Shown here piece by piece: positions 1 through 5,458 of a stretch of 8,230 nt of DNA. The translations under genes and the position numbers were made by a program. Position 1 is the stretch's first letter. The number at the start of each line of letters is the position of its first letter. Origin of the DNA: Flavobacteriaceae bacterium (GTDB lineage Bacteria > Bacteroidota > Bacteroidia > Flavobacteriales > Weeksellaceae). A model generated the notes under the pieces. The model saw only the letters and a program-made list of their open reading frames with translations, was not told the origin of the DNA and did not search any database. The stretch spans positions 1 to 8,230 of the forward strand of contig JAISSC010000084.1 of assembly GCA_031273305.1 (NCBI GenBank). The letters are read 5' to 3'.

Positions 1-1239
1 GACCATGTGGAAGGATTCGCAAAGGAATGCGCCGTAGTTACCCATTACCGGCTAAAGAACGCTCCGGAGGGAGGCGGAGTAATCGTAGACCCGGAAGCCA
101 AACTGGAAGAGGAATTAATCATCCGACCTACTTCGGAGACCATCATATGGAATACGTATAAAAACTGGGTAAAATCTCACCGTGATTTGCCTATTTTAGT
201 TAATCAATGGGCTAATGTTGTGCGCTGGGAAATGAGAACCCGTTTATTTTTAAGAACTGCCGAATTTTTATGGCAGGAAGGACACACTGCTCATGCTACA
301 AAACAGGAAGCCATTGAAGAAGCGGAAAAAATGTTGGGCGTTTATACTGATTTTGTAGAGAATTTCATGGGTATTCCGGTGATACAAGGCGTAAAATCTC
401 CTGCGGAACGGTTTGCGGGAGCGGAAGAAACCTACTCTATTGAAGCGATGATGCAGGACGGAAAAGCCTTACAGGCAGGGACTTCTCATTTTTTAGGACA
501 AAATTTTGCCAGAGCTTTTGATGTAAAATATCAATCTAAGGAAGGAACTCAGGAATATGTATGGGCAACTTCGTGGGGTGTTTCTACCCGCCTGATTGGG
601 GCTTTAATCATGGCTCATTCGGACGATAACGGTCTGGTATTACCTCCTAATATTGCCCCTATTCAGGTAGTAATAGTTCCTATCCACCGAACTGATGAAC
701 AACTGGAGGAAATCTCAGGGGTTGCCAATGATATAAAATCCCGACTTGAGGAACTGGGAATCTCCGTTAAATTCGATAATAGAACCGAATATAAACCCGG
801 CTGGAAATTTAATGAATATGAGCTAAAAGGGATTCCTGTACGTATCACCATAGGCCCTAAAGATCTGGAAAATAAGCAGGTAGAAATTGCACGTAGAGAT
901 ACTTTAGAAAAATATTTTAATCCGACGGAAGGAATTGCCGAGCATGTTCAGGGCTTATTAAAGGAAATACAGGAAAATATTTATACTAAGGCAAAAAAAC
1001 ACAGAGATTCATTAATCACTAAGGTAGATACTTACGAGGAATTTAAAAAAGTATTAGATGAGAAAGGCGGTTTTGTTTTAGCTCATTGGGATGGCTCACA
1101 GGAAGTGGAAGAAAAAATTAAAACCGAGACCAAAGCAACTATCCGTTGTATTCCTTTGGAAGCTGAGGAAGAGGATGGAATATGTATCTATTCCGGAAAT
1201 CCTTCCAAAAAAAGAGTTCTATTTGCCAGAGCTTATTAA
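1..1239 (+). CDS. proS: Prolyl-tRNA synthetase, C-terminal 412 residues (5' end outside window)
   Basis: The product charges tRNA-Pro with proline in the cytoplasm. The reading frame is open from base 1 (Asp-His-Val-Glu-Gly-Phe-Ala-Lys-Glu), so the GTG at position 7 is an internal valine and not the start. Class II synthetase signatures are visible: RPTSE at nt 124-138, then FLWQEGHTAHAT at about nt 265-300 (motif 2 region), and GVSTRLIGALIMAHSDDNG from nt 577 (motif 3). An anticodon-binding domain follows (from about nt 660), then the C-terminal domain typical of the short archaeal/eukaryote-like ProRS, ending in Ala-Arg-Ala-Tyr. No editing insertion is present between motifs 2 and 3. The C-terminal domain shows only two cysteines (RCIP and GICIYSG) where zinc-binding members have four, so it probably does not bind zinc. 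Short-type ProRS is usually near 490 residues, so about 80 are missing. The first ~150 bases are richer in G+C than the rest. Identification is secure. Confidence 0.97.
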   Translation, partial: DHVEGFAKECAVVTHYRLKNAPEGGGVIVDPEAKLEEELIIRPTSETIIWNTYKNWVKSHRDLPILVNQWANVVRWEMRTRLFLRTAEFLWQEGHTAHATKQEAIEEAEKMLGVYTDFVENFMGIPVIQGVKSPAERFAGAEETYSIEAMMQDGKALQAGTSHFLGQNFARAFDVKYQSKEGTQEYVWATSWGVSTRLIGALIMAHSDDNGLVLPPNIAPIQVVIVPIHRTDEQLEEISGVANDIKSRLEELGISVKFDNRTEYKPGWKFNEYELKGIPVRITIGPKDLENKQVEIARRDTLEKYFNPTEGIAEHVQGLLKEIQENIYTKAKKHRDSLITKVDTYEEFKKVLDEKGGFVLAHWDGSQEVEEKIKTETKATIRCIPLEAEEEDGICIYSGNPSKKRVLFARAY

Positions 1240-1289
1240 GCCCGGTATTGTTATTTATTGGTTTGAGTGATATAGATTATTTAGACCCT

Positions 1290-1301
1290 CATTAATTAAT
1301 G
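1290..1301. promoter_or_regulatory. Perfect 12-bp palindrome ahead of the HigA-like gene, candidate operator
   Basis: CATTAATTAATG is a perfect palindrome that ends 9 bases before the ATG of the HigA-like gene. Antitoxins of this family usually repress their own transcription by binding such palindromes, so this is a reasonable operator candidate. In DNA this AT-rich a short palindrome can arise by chance, and no clear TAnnTTTG promoter box was found between proS and the gene. The site is inferred from position and symmetry only. Confidence 0.3.
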
Positions 1302-1310
1302 TAAAGAATT

Positions 1311-1610
1311 ATGAATACAGAAAGAAAGTTGCAAAGAACACATCCGGGACTTATACTTAAAAGTGAGCTGGTGGATTATTTAGGATTATCTATTACCCAT
1401 ATAGCCGAATTATTAGAAATGACGAGGTCTAATGTTTCCAACTTGTTTAACGGAAAGATAGCTTTGACGTCTAATATGGCACTTAGAATAGAACAAGTGT
1501 TTGGAGGCTCTGCTGAACATCTGATGAAAATGCAGACGGTATATAATTTGGATAGGGAAAGAAAAAAAGTTAGTCAGATTCGATTGAAAAAATACCATGT
1601 GATAAAATAA
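1311..1610 (+). CDS. HigA-family antitoxin / XRE-type DNA-binding protein, orphan
   Basis: This 99-residue protein looks like a HigA-type antitoxin. It has the early His-Pro-Gly motif (residues 11-13, THPGLILKSEL). A helix-turn-helix follows at about residues 25-50 (LSITHIAELLEMTRSNVSNL), then the family pattern of a G-K-I/A-L-T turn and a helix with A-L-R-I-E-Q-V-F-G-G-S-A-E-H. In HigBA modules the HigB RNase toxin gene normally lies just upstream of higA. Here that space is only 71 bases after proS, and no toxin gene follows on either strand. The gene therefore stands alone: a leftover antitoxin, an anti-addiction protein, or a repressor with a new job. The tail (residues 80-99) is very basic. 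It could be cotranscribed with proS, since no terminator is evident between them. The family assignment is good; the cellular role is unknown. Confidence 0.85.
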   Translation: MNTERKLQRTHPGLILKSELVDYLGLSITHIAELLEMTRSNVSNLFNGKIALTSNMALRIEQVFGGSAEHLMKMQTVYNLDRERKKVSQIRLKKYHVIK

Positions 1611-1632
1611 AAAACTATTTTTCGCATGGTAT
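1592..1632. repeat. Inverted repeat across the end of the HigA-like gene
   Basis: ATACCATG at 1592-1599 and CATGGTAT at 1625-1632 are perfect 8-bp complements. The loop contains the stop codon of the HigA-like gene, and an A-tract and T-tract inside it could extend the pairing. The right arm is not followed by a T-run, so a standard terminator is doubtful. The right arm lies between the two elements of the next promoter (1621-1652), so it could also be an operator for that promoter. Confidence 0.5.
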
Positions 1633-1652
1633 GTGAAAAATTTATATATTTG
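1621..1652 (+). promoter_or_regulatory. Bacteroidota-type promoter for a small transcription unit
   Basis: TATATTTG at 1645-1652 matches the Bacteroidota -7 element TAnnTTTG exactly. TTCG at 1621-1624 lies 20 bases upstream, where a -33 TTTG/TTG element is expected, and is a weak match. Transcription would begin at about 1658-1660, inside the gap between the HigA-like gene and the convergent sulfur gene. It reads into no known gene before the hairpin and T-tract at 1786-1821. Confidence 0.5.
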
Positions 1653-1681
1653 CTGTACAATAGGATAAGGATAAGTTCGTT

Positions 1682-1801
1682 GTGTTAACTTTCTTTATCT
1701 TGAGTTTGTACATAATAGTTAAATTTTTTATGGTTGTATGTATGCCTCTGTTTATGGGTAATACACCAGTTTATGAATTTGGTAGCCAGCCCACTCGTTA
1801 A
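1682..1801 (+). CDS. Possible small hydrophobic peptide (39 residues from GTG, 23 from ATG)
   Basis: One frame is open from 1664 to the TAA at 1799-1801. From the GTG at 1682 it would give 39 residues; from the ATG at 1730 it would give 23. The longer version begins with a strongly hydrophobic stretch (TFFILSLYIIVKFFMVV) that could span a membrane, followed by a polar tail ending in EFGSQPTR. A candidate promoter lies about 30-37 bases upstream of the GTG, and the stop codon falls in the loop of the terminator hairpin. Against it: T-rich DNA encodes hydrophobic residues by chance, the start is uncertain, and I recognise no homologue. Treat it as an alternative reading of the small RNA candidate. 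Confidence 0.22.
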   Translation: MLTFFILSLYIIVKFFMVVCMPLFMGNTPVYEFGSQPTR

Positions 1802-1821
1802 GAATGGACTGGTTATTTTTT
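1786..1821 (+). terminator. Hairpin plus T-tract ending the small transcription unit
   Basis: CCAGCCCA (1786-1793) pairs with TGGACTGG (1805-1812) with one C/A mismatch and an 11-base loop. TTATTTTTT follows at 1813-1821. This is a good intrinsic terminator for the + strand. On the - strand the hairpin lies beyond the stop of the sulfur-redox gene but lacks a following T-tract, so its value for that gene is doubtful. Confidence 0.65.
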
Positions 1822-1855
1822 ATGTTTTATCTAAATAAGTTTGTGTAAATGTAAA

Positions 1856-4330
1856 TTATATAAACAAATTCACATTGGATCTTTCTGCACTATCTATATA
1901 AGTTGCTACTCCTCCTAATCGGACATTGTCTAATAATTCTTCTTTTTTTATCCCCATCACATCCATTGACATGGTACAGGCAATCATCTCAATATTATTT
2001 TCCACAGCTTGTTGAATTAATTCTTCCAGGCTAAACACATTTTTTTCTTTCATTACTTTTCGCATCATCATTGGTCCCATTCCTCCCATGTTCATTTTAG
2101 AAAGTCCTAATTTCTTACTATTCGACGGAAGCATCCAACCAAACATTTTTCCCCATATATCTTTTTTCACATGGATAACTGTTGCCTTTTTAATGATACT
2201 TAATCCCCAAAAAGTGAAAAACATCGTTACTTTTTGTCCGGTCATTGCAGCACCATTAGCTAAAATAAAGGAAGCCATTGCTTTATCCAAATCATTGCTA
2301 AACACAATAAATGATTTGCCCTTATTAGTAATCGGAGGCGTTGAGGGACAGGAAAATTCTTCCGTAGGCAAAACTTGTTCGTTTTTCTCTATCACAGCAG
2401 AAATAACTCCATCTTTACTATCAACGGAAAGTAATTTTGCCCCTGTTGAATTACACCATGACCGTACATCATTTGCAAAAGCTGTATCCGTAGCTTTAAT
2501 CGCTAATTTTTGACCATAAGCTAATTGATCATAACTTTTCTTTAATCTCATAATCGGTCCCGGACATTGCAATCCGCAAGCATCTATCAAAATGCTCTCC
2601 TGTTCATTTTGTAATGAGTGACAGGTTTCTTTTACTTTATCCTGATTCATGTCTTTAAATCCGAAATTAGGTGTATTTTGTTCAGCCACTGCATTTTTAT
2701 AGGTTTTATATCCTCCGGATAAATTCACTACATTATTAAATCCACGTTGAGTCAAAATTCGACAGGCATTATTCCCTCTTAATCCGATTGCACAAAAAAC
2801 AATAATCCGTTTATCTTTCGGGATTTCATTGATTCTATTTCTCAATTCATCCAAAGGAATATTTACTGAATTTGGAATGGTTCCTAAAGCGTTTTCTTCT
2901 TGGGTTCTTACATCAATCAGAATGTTTTTGGTCATATCCAAGTTAACTACATCTCTCCAATAAACAATCTTATTGATATTATTCAGAATATTATCTGCTA
3001 CAAATCCTGCGATATTTACCGGGTCTTTGGCAGAAGAAAATGGTGGAGCATAGGCATGTTCAATTTCCTCCAAATCATAAATAGTTCCTCCTTTTTTAAT
3101 GACCTGAGCGAATAAATTAATCCTCGATTCCACTCCTTTGTATCCCACAACCTGAGCACCGAGTAATTTTCCGTTTTCAGGAGAAAAAACAATTTTTATA
3201 TCTAAATCGGTTGAAGACGGATAATATTCTGCATGAGATAAACTATGTGTGTAAGAGGATATATAAGGAATATTCTCTTTCCTCAAAACTTTAGCAGAAA
3301 CACCGGTAGAAGCAACTGTTAAATCAAAAACTTTAGCAATGGATGTTCCTATTGAGCCTTCGTATCTTCTTTTATTTCCAAAAACGATATTGTCTGCAAC
3401 AATTCTTCCTTGTTTATTAGCCGGCCCTGCTAATGAAATTAAAGCCGATTTTCCTAAAACCGGATTATTTACTTCTACTACATCTCCTAAAGCATATATA
3501 TCCGGGTCGGAAGTCTGCATATATTCATCTATAAAAATTCCTCCCAATTTTCCGATCTCCAAATCTGCTTCTTTAGCTAATTTAGTTTCCGGGCGAACTC
3601 CGGCTGACCAAATTACCATATCCGTTTTAATATTTCTTCCGCTTTTAAAATAAATCCTTACTCCGCCATCAGCAGATTCAAATTTATCAACCATTTCACT
3701 TAGAAATAATCCTACTTCTTTATCTTTCATATGTTGGTGTACAATGGCTGCCATAGAAAAATCAATGGGAGCCATAACCTGATCCAGTGCTTCTATCACA
3801 GCTACTTCCATCCCCAGATGATGAAGATTTTCCGCCATTTCCAGACCTATAAAGCCTCCACCCACAATTACCGCATTCTTTGGATTATTTTGTGTTATAA
3901 AATTTTTGATCCTATCGGTATCAGGCACATTTCTTAATGTAAATATCTTCTCATTATCAATTCCCGATATAGGTGGGATAAATGGTGTTACTCCTGTGGA
4001 TATAACTAATTTATCATAAAATTCCTCATAAATATCTCCGGTTTTTAAATTCTTAATTGTAACCGACCGTTCAATTCTGTTAATAGATAAAACCTCGTTA
4101 AAAGGTCTTGCATCTATGTTAAATCTATGCTTAAATCCCTCTTTTGTTTGTACAAACAAACGCTCTCTGTCTTTAATCACATCTCCTATGTAATAAGGAA
4201 GCCCACAATTTGCATACGAGAAATATTCTCCTCTTTCTAAAAGGATAATTTCCGCATTTTCATCCATTCTTCTTAATCTTGTTGCTGTGGAGGCTCCTCC
4301 GGCTACTCCTCCTATAATTACTACTTTCAT
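1856..4330 (-). CDS. CoA-disulfide/polysulfide reductase fused to rhodanese, TusA and DsrE-like domains
   Basis: This 824-residue cytoplasmic protein carries four sulfur-handling modules. Residues 1-320 are a two-dinucleotide-fold reductase. The FAD loop is GGVAGGAS (7-14), the NAD(P)H loop is VGGGFIGLE (156-164), and the single active cysteine C42 lies in YANCGLPYY, as in CoA-disulfide reductases. ALGD near 280-283 is the second FAD contact. About residues 325-435 form the dimerisation domain. A rhodanese domain (about 455-550) has active C513 in CAIGLRG. A TusA/SirA-like domain (about 575-650) has C589 in the CPGP motif. A DsrE-like domain (about 670-824) has C785 in ACTMSMDVMG. The order suggests reduction of CoA-disulfide or CoA-persulfide/polysulfide and relay of the sulfane sulfur along cysteines. 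Similar long proteins are known in Bacteroidota and anaerobes. The precise substrate is not settled by the sequence. The MarR-type regulator is 61 bases upstream, and a palindrome overlaps the promoter. All the key cysteines are intact. Confidence 0.92.
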   Translation of the reverse strand: MKVVIIGGVAGGASTATRLRRMDENAEIILLERGEYFSYANCGLPYYIGDVIKDRERLFVQTKEGFKHRFNIDARPFNEVLSINRIERSVTIKNLKTGDIYEEFYDKLVISTGVTPFIPPISGIDNEKIFTLRNVPDTDRIKNFITQNNPKNAVIVGGGFIGLEMAENLHHLGMEVAVIEALDQVMAPIDFSMAAIVHQHMKDKEVGLFLSEMVDKFESADGGVRIYFKSGRNIKTDMVIWSAGVRPETKLAKEADLEIGKLGGIFIDEYMQTSDPDIYALGDVVEVNNPVLGKSALISLAGPANKQGRIVADNIVFGNKRRYEGSIGTSIAKVFDLTVASTGVSAKVLRKENIPYISSYTHSLSHAEYYPSSTDLDIKIVFSPENGKLLGAQVVGYKGVESRINLFAQVIKKGGTIYDLEEIEHAYAPPFSSAKDPVNIAGFVADNILNNINKIVYWRDVVNLDMTKNILIDVRTQEENALGTIPNSVNIPLDELRNRINEIPKDKRIIVFCAIGLRGNNACRILTQRGFNNVVNLSGGYKTYKNAVAEQNTPNFGFKDMNQDKVKETCHSLQNEQESILIDACGLQCPGPIMRLKKSYDQLAYGQKLAIKATDTAFANDVRSWCNSTGAKLLSVDSKDGVISAVIEKNEQVLPTEEFSCPSTPPITNKGKSFIVFSNDLDKAMASFILANGAAMTGQKVTMFFTFWGLSIIKKATVIHVKKDIWGKMFGWMLPSNSKKLGLSKMNMGGMGPMMMRKVMKEKNVFSLEELIQQAVENNIEMIACTMSMDVMGIKKEELLDNVRLGGVATYIDSAERSNVNLFI

Positions 4331-4363
4331 ATTTTTATGTTTATTTTTTATTATTAATAGTTG

Positions 4364-4391
4364 CTATTAACAAATATATGTTAAATTTTTT
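4364..4391 (-). promoter_or_regulatory. Promoter with overlapping palindromic operator ahead of the sulfur-redox gene
   Basis: On the - strand TATATTTG (4378-4371) matches the TAnnTTTG -7 element and would start transcription about 34 bases before the ATG. No good -33 element is visible. The box sits inside TTAACATATATTTGTTAA (4384-4367), whose 6-bp arms are perfect and which matches its own complement at 16 of 18 positions. That is the size and symmetry of a MarR-family operator. A protein bound here would block RNA polymerase. The gene just upstream encodes a MarR-type protein, and its own promoter carries a close copy of this sequence. Confidence 0.6.
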
Positions 4392-4748
4392 TTAATCCTG
4401 AAGGTTTATCATTTCTAAAAAAGCCTTATATGTTACTTCATTTGCCTTCATTTCTTCAATCTTCCTTTTTCCTTCTTCTGTTAATGAAAACAACATTTGT
4501 CTTTTATCTTTAGCTCCCATACTGCGTATAATAAAATTCTTCTTTTCCACCGTATTGATTATTCGGGAAGCTCTGGAATTAGATAACCCGATAAATCCTG
4601 AAATTTCATTTGCTGTTTTGGTCTCTCCATATTTCAAACAACATAACACCAATGCTTCATTAATGGTGATCTCGTTTTTATCTTGAAAATTCTTCTCAAA
4701 AAGATACAAGGCTTTATATACTTCCTTTATTTCACAAATAGATTCCAT
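4392..4748 (-). CDS. MarR-family transcriptional regulator
   Basis: This 118-residue protein has the MarR winged-helix layout. An N-terminal dimer helix is followed by a helix-turn-helix at about residues 44-70 (TANEISGFIGLSNSRASRII). The wing at about 71-90 contains the family pattern R-S-M-G-A-K-D-K-R-Q, then F-S-L-T-E-E-G, and a C-terminal helix completes the dimer interface. It is somewhat shorter than usual for the family (about 140). It lies directly upstream of the sulfur-redox gene on the same strand with a 61-base gap, and nearly identical promoter/operator sequences precede both genes. This suggests autoregulation and control of the sulfur protein. Cysteines C5, C36 and C37 (the last two adjacent, in VLCCLKY) could sense oxidised or persulfidated thiols, but that is inference. 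The ATG at 4748 fits, with a TAnnTTTG box about 20 bases upstream. Confidence 0.9.
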   Translation of the reverse strand: MESICEIKEVYKALYLFEKNFQDKNEITINEALVLCCLKYGETKTANEISGFIGLSNSRASRIINTVEKKNFIIRSMGAKDKRQMLFSLTEEGKRKIEEMKANEVTYKAFLEMINLQD

Positions 4749-4760
4749 TAGAAATATTTT

Positions 4761-4788
4761 CTACCGGCAAATATATGATAAATTTTTT
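4761..4788 (-). promoter_or_regulatory. Promoter of the MarR-type gene with a copy of the operator-like sequence
   Basis: TATATTTG on the - strand (4775-4768) is an exact TAnnTTTG box and implies a very short leader of about 12 bases. Read on the + strand, this region is CTA, four variable bases, CAAATATATG, one variable base, TAAATTTTTT. The same pattern is found at 4364-4391 ahead of the downstream gene (23 of 28 bases identical). The outer palindrome arm is degraded here (CCGG in place of TTAA), so binding may be weaker. Confidence 0.55.
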
Positions 4789-4859
4789 AATTTCCGGTTT
4801 ATTTATTTTTTGTTGCGTTTATTAATTGAACCTACAAAATTCACTTTATCACCACATAA

Positions 4860-4890
4860 TTTGCCAATTTAAATAAAATGATTAATTTTG
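4860..4890 (+). promoter_or_regulatory. Strong Bacteroidota promoter of rplS
   Basis: TTTG at 4860-4863 and TAATTTTG at 4883-4890, separated by 19 bases, match both elements of the Bacteroidota primary-sigma promoter. Transcription would start near 4897 and leave a leader of about 65 bases before the rplS ATG. This is the best promoter in the window. Confidence 0.8.
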
Positions 4891-4898
4891 CAACCTGA

Positions 4899-4949
4899 TT
4901 GGTTTAACCTCTGACGAAAGCCGTGAATGTTATCCGATTTAATAACCAG
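4899..4949 (+). promoter_or_regulatory. Structured 5' leader of rplS with two exclusive folds
   Basis: The rplS leader can fold in two ways that exclude each other. In one, TTGGTT (4899-4904) pairs with AACCAG (4944-4949, one G-U pair), and the adjoining TAAC (4905-4908) pairs with GTTA (4929-4932), making a nearly continuous helix around an inner ACG/CGT mini-stem (4914-4924). In the other, GTTAT (4929-4933) pairs with ATAAC (4942-4946). Ribosomal-protein genes are often controlled by their product binding such leaders, and I recall that an L19 leader motif has been proposed for Flavobacteria. I cannot compare it here. No terminator lies in the leader, so control at translation initiation would be more likely. 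Confidence 0.4.
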
Positions 4950-4962
4950 TTATATTTTTTAA

Positions 4963-5322
4963 ATGGAACCATTAATCAAATACGTACAGGACAAGTACAT
5001 TACAAAAAAAGAATTCCCTAATTTTGGTGCGGGAGATACTCTGACTGTTTATTACGAAATTAAGGAAGGTAATAAAACAAGGACTCAGTTTTTTAAAGGT
5101 GTTGTTATTCAGGTGAAAGGAACCGGAGCAACCAAAACGTTCACTATTAGGAAGATAAGTGGAGATGTGGGAGTGGAAAGGGTATTCCCGATCAATATGC
5201 CTTCTCTTCAAAAAATCGAAGTAAACAGAAGAGGAAAAGTACGTAGAGCAAGGATTTACTACTTTAGAGAACTTCGTGGTAAAAAAGCAAGAATCAAGGA
5301 TGCCCGACTTAAAGACGCTTAA
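4963..5322 (+). CDS. rplS: 50S ribosomal protein L19
   Basis: This 119-residue protein is bL19, which sits at the 30S-50S interface of the ribosome. It matches the family over its whole length: an N-terminal helix (MEPLIKYVQDKYI), the F-G-A-G-D-T-L-T-V-Y-Y segment, F-F-K-G-V-V-I-Q, the F-T-I-R-K-I-S-G-D-V-G-V-E-R-V-F-P motif, then K-V-R-R-A-R-I-Y-Y-F-R-E-L-R-G-K-K-A-R-I at the end. The length is normal for the family. The ATG at 4963 follows an A/T-rich stretch with no Shine-Dalgarno sequence, as is usual in Bacteroidota. In many bacteria rplS follows rpsP-rimM-trmD; here it is a separate single-gene unit with its own promoter, leader and terminator. Confidence 0.98.
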   Translation: MEPLIKYVQDKYITKKEFPNFGAGDTLTVYYEIKEGNKTRTQFFKGVVIQVKGTGATKTFTIRKISGDVGVERVFPINMPSLQKIEVNRRGKVRRARIYYFRELRGKKARIKDARLKDA

Positions 5323-5357
5323 TTTGCGGCATATCAACAGAAACGCTTGTCATTAAG

Positions 5358-5393
5358 AAAAAACCTGTATTCAGGATGGATAAATTGATACAG
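5358..5393 (-). terminator. Weak secondary terminator-like hairpin beyond the glycosyltransferase gene
   Basis: Read on the - strand, CTGTAT (5393-5388) can pair with ATACAG (5370-5365). Alternatively CCTG (5375-5372) pairs with CAGG (5367-5364) around four bases. Both are followed by a T-tract of six (5363-5358). The stems are short. It would act as a backup for transcripts passing the main bidirectional terminator at 5423-5458. Confidence 0.3.
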
Positions 5394-5422
5394 TAGTTTA
5401 TAATTTTGTCATAGTATAACTT

Positions 5423-5458
5423 AAAAAAACTGCAACTATATTTATGGTTGCGGTTTTT
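5423..5458. terminator. Bidirectional terminator shared by rplS and the convergent glycosyltransferase gene
   Basis: CTGCAAC (5430-5436) pairs with GTTGCGG (5447-5453), seven pairs with one G-U, around a 10-base loop. Seven A's precede it (5423-5429) and five T's follow (5454-5458), so it can stop transcription in both directions. The stop codon of the glycosyltransferase gene (5442-5444) lies in the loop, and its last codons form part of the stem. Confidence 0.8.

Larger units (their letters stand above)
1659..1821 (+). ncRNA. Candidate small RNA of about 160 nt
   Basis: A promoter-like sequence at 1621-1652 and a terminator-like hairpin at 1786-1821 bound this stretch, so a discrete short transcript is plausible. 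The 5' part can fold: GATAAGGATAAG (1664-1675) pairs imperfectly with CTTTCTTTATC (1689-1699). A second pairing joins TACATA (1709-1714) to TATGTA (1737-1742). I do not recognise a known RNA family; the ends do not form the long closing stem expected of 6S RNA. The same bases contain an open frame, described separately, so this may be a small mRNA instead. Confidence 0.35.

Noticed and set aside
1413..1598. A 61-codon - strand frame opposite the HigA-like gene as a possible hidden toxin
   Set aside because: It is antisense to a well-conserved helix-turn-helix, rich in Phe/His/Ser, and shows no RelE-fold features.
1659..1821. 6S RNA or another known RNA for the small transcript
   Set aside because: The ends do not form the long closing stem with a central bubble that 6S RNA needs, and no other known RNA family was recognised.
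2088..2513. A 141-codon open frame on the + strand inside the sulfur-redox gene
   Set aside because: It is the complement of well-conserved TusA and DsrE coding sequence and resembles no family; it has no promoter box.
3339..3653. A 104-codon open frame on the + strand inside the reductase domain
   Set aside because: It mirrors conserved reductase codons and has no independent sign of being coding.
4972..5337. A 121-codon open frame on the - strand, antisense to rplS
   Set aside because: It lies almost entirely over rplS, which is a certain gene, and its translation is low-complexity with no recognisable domain.
5401..5408. TAATTTTG, an exact match to the -7 box, after rplS
   Set aside because: It has no -33 element at the right distance and is followed within 25 bases by the bidirectional terminator, with no gene to serve.
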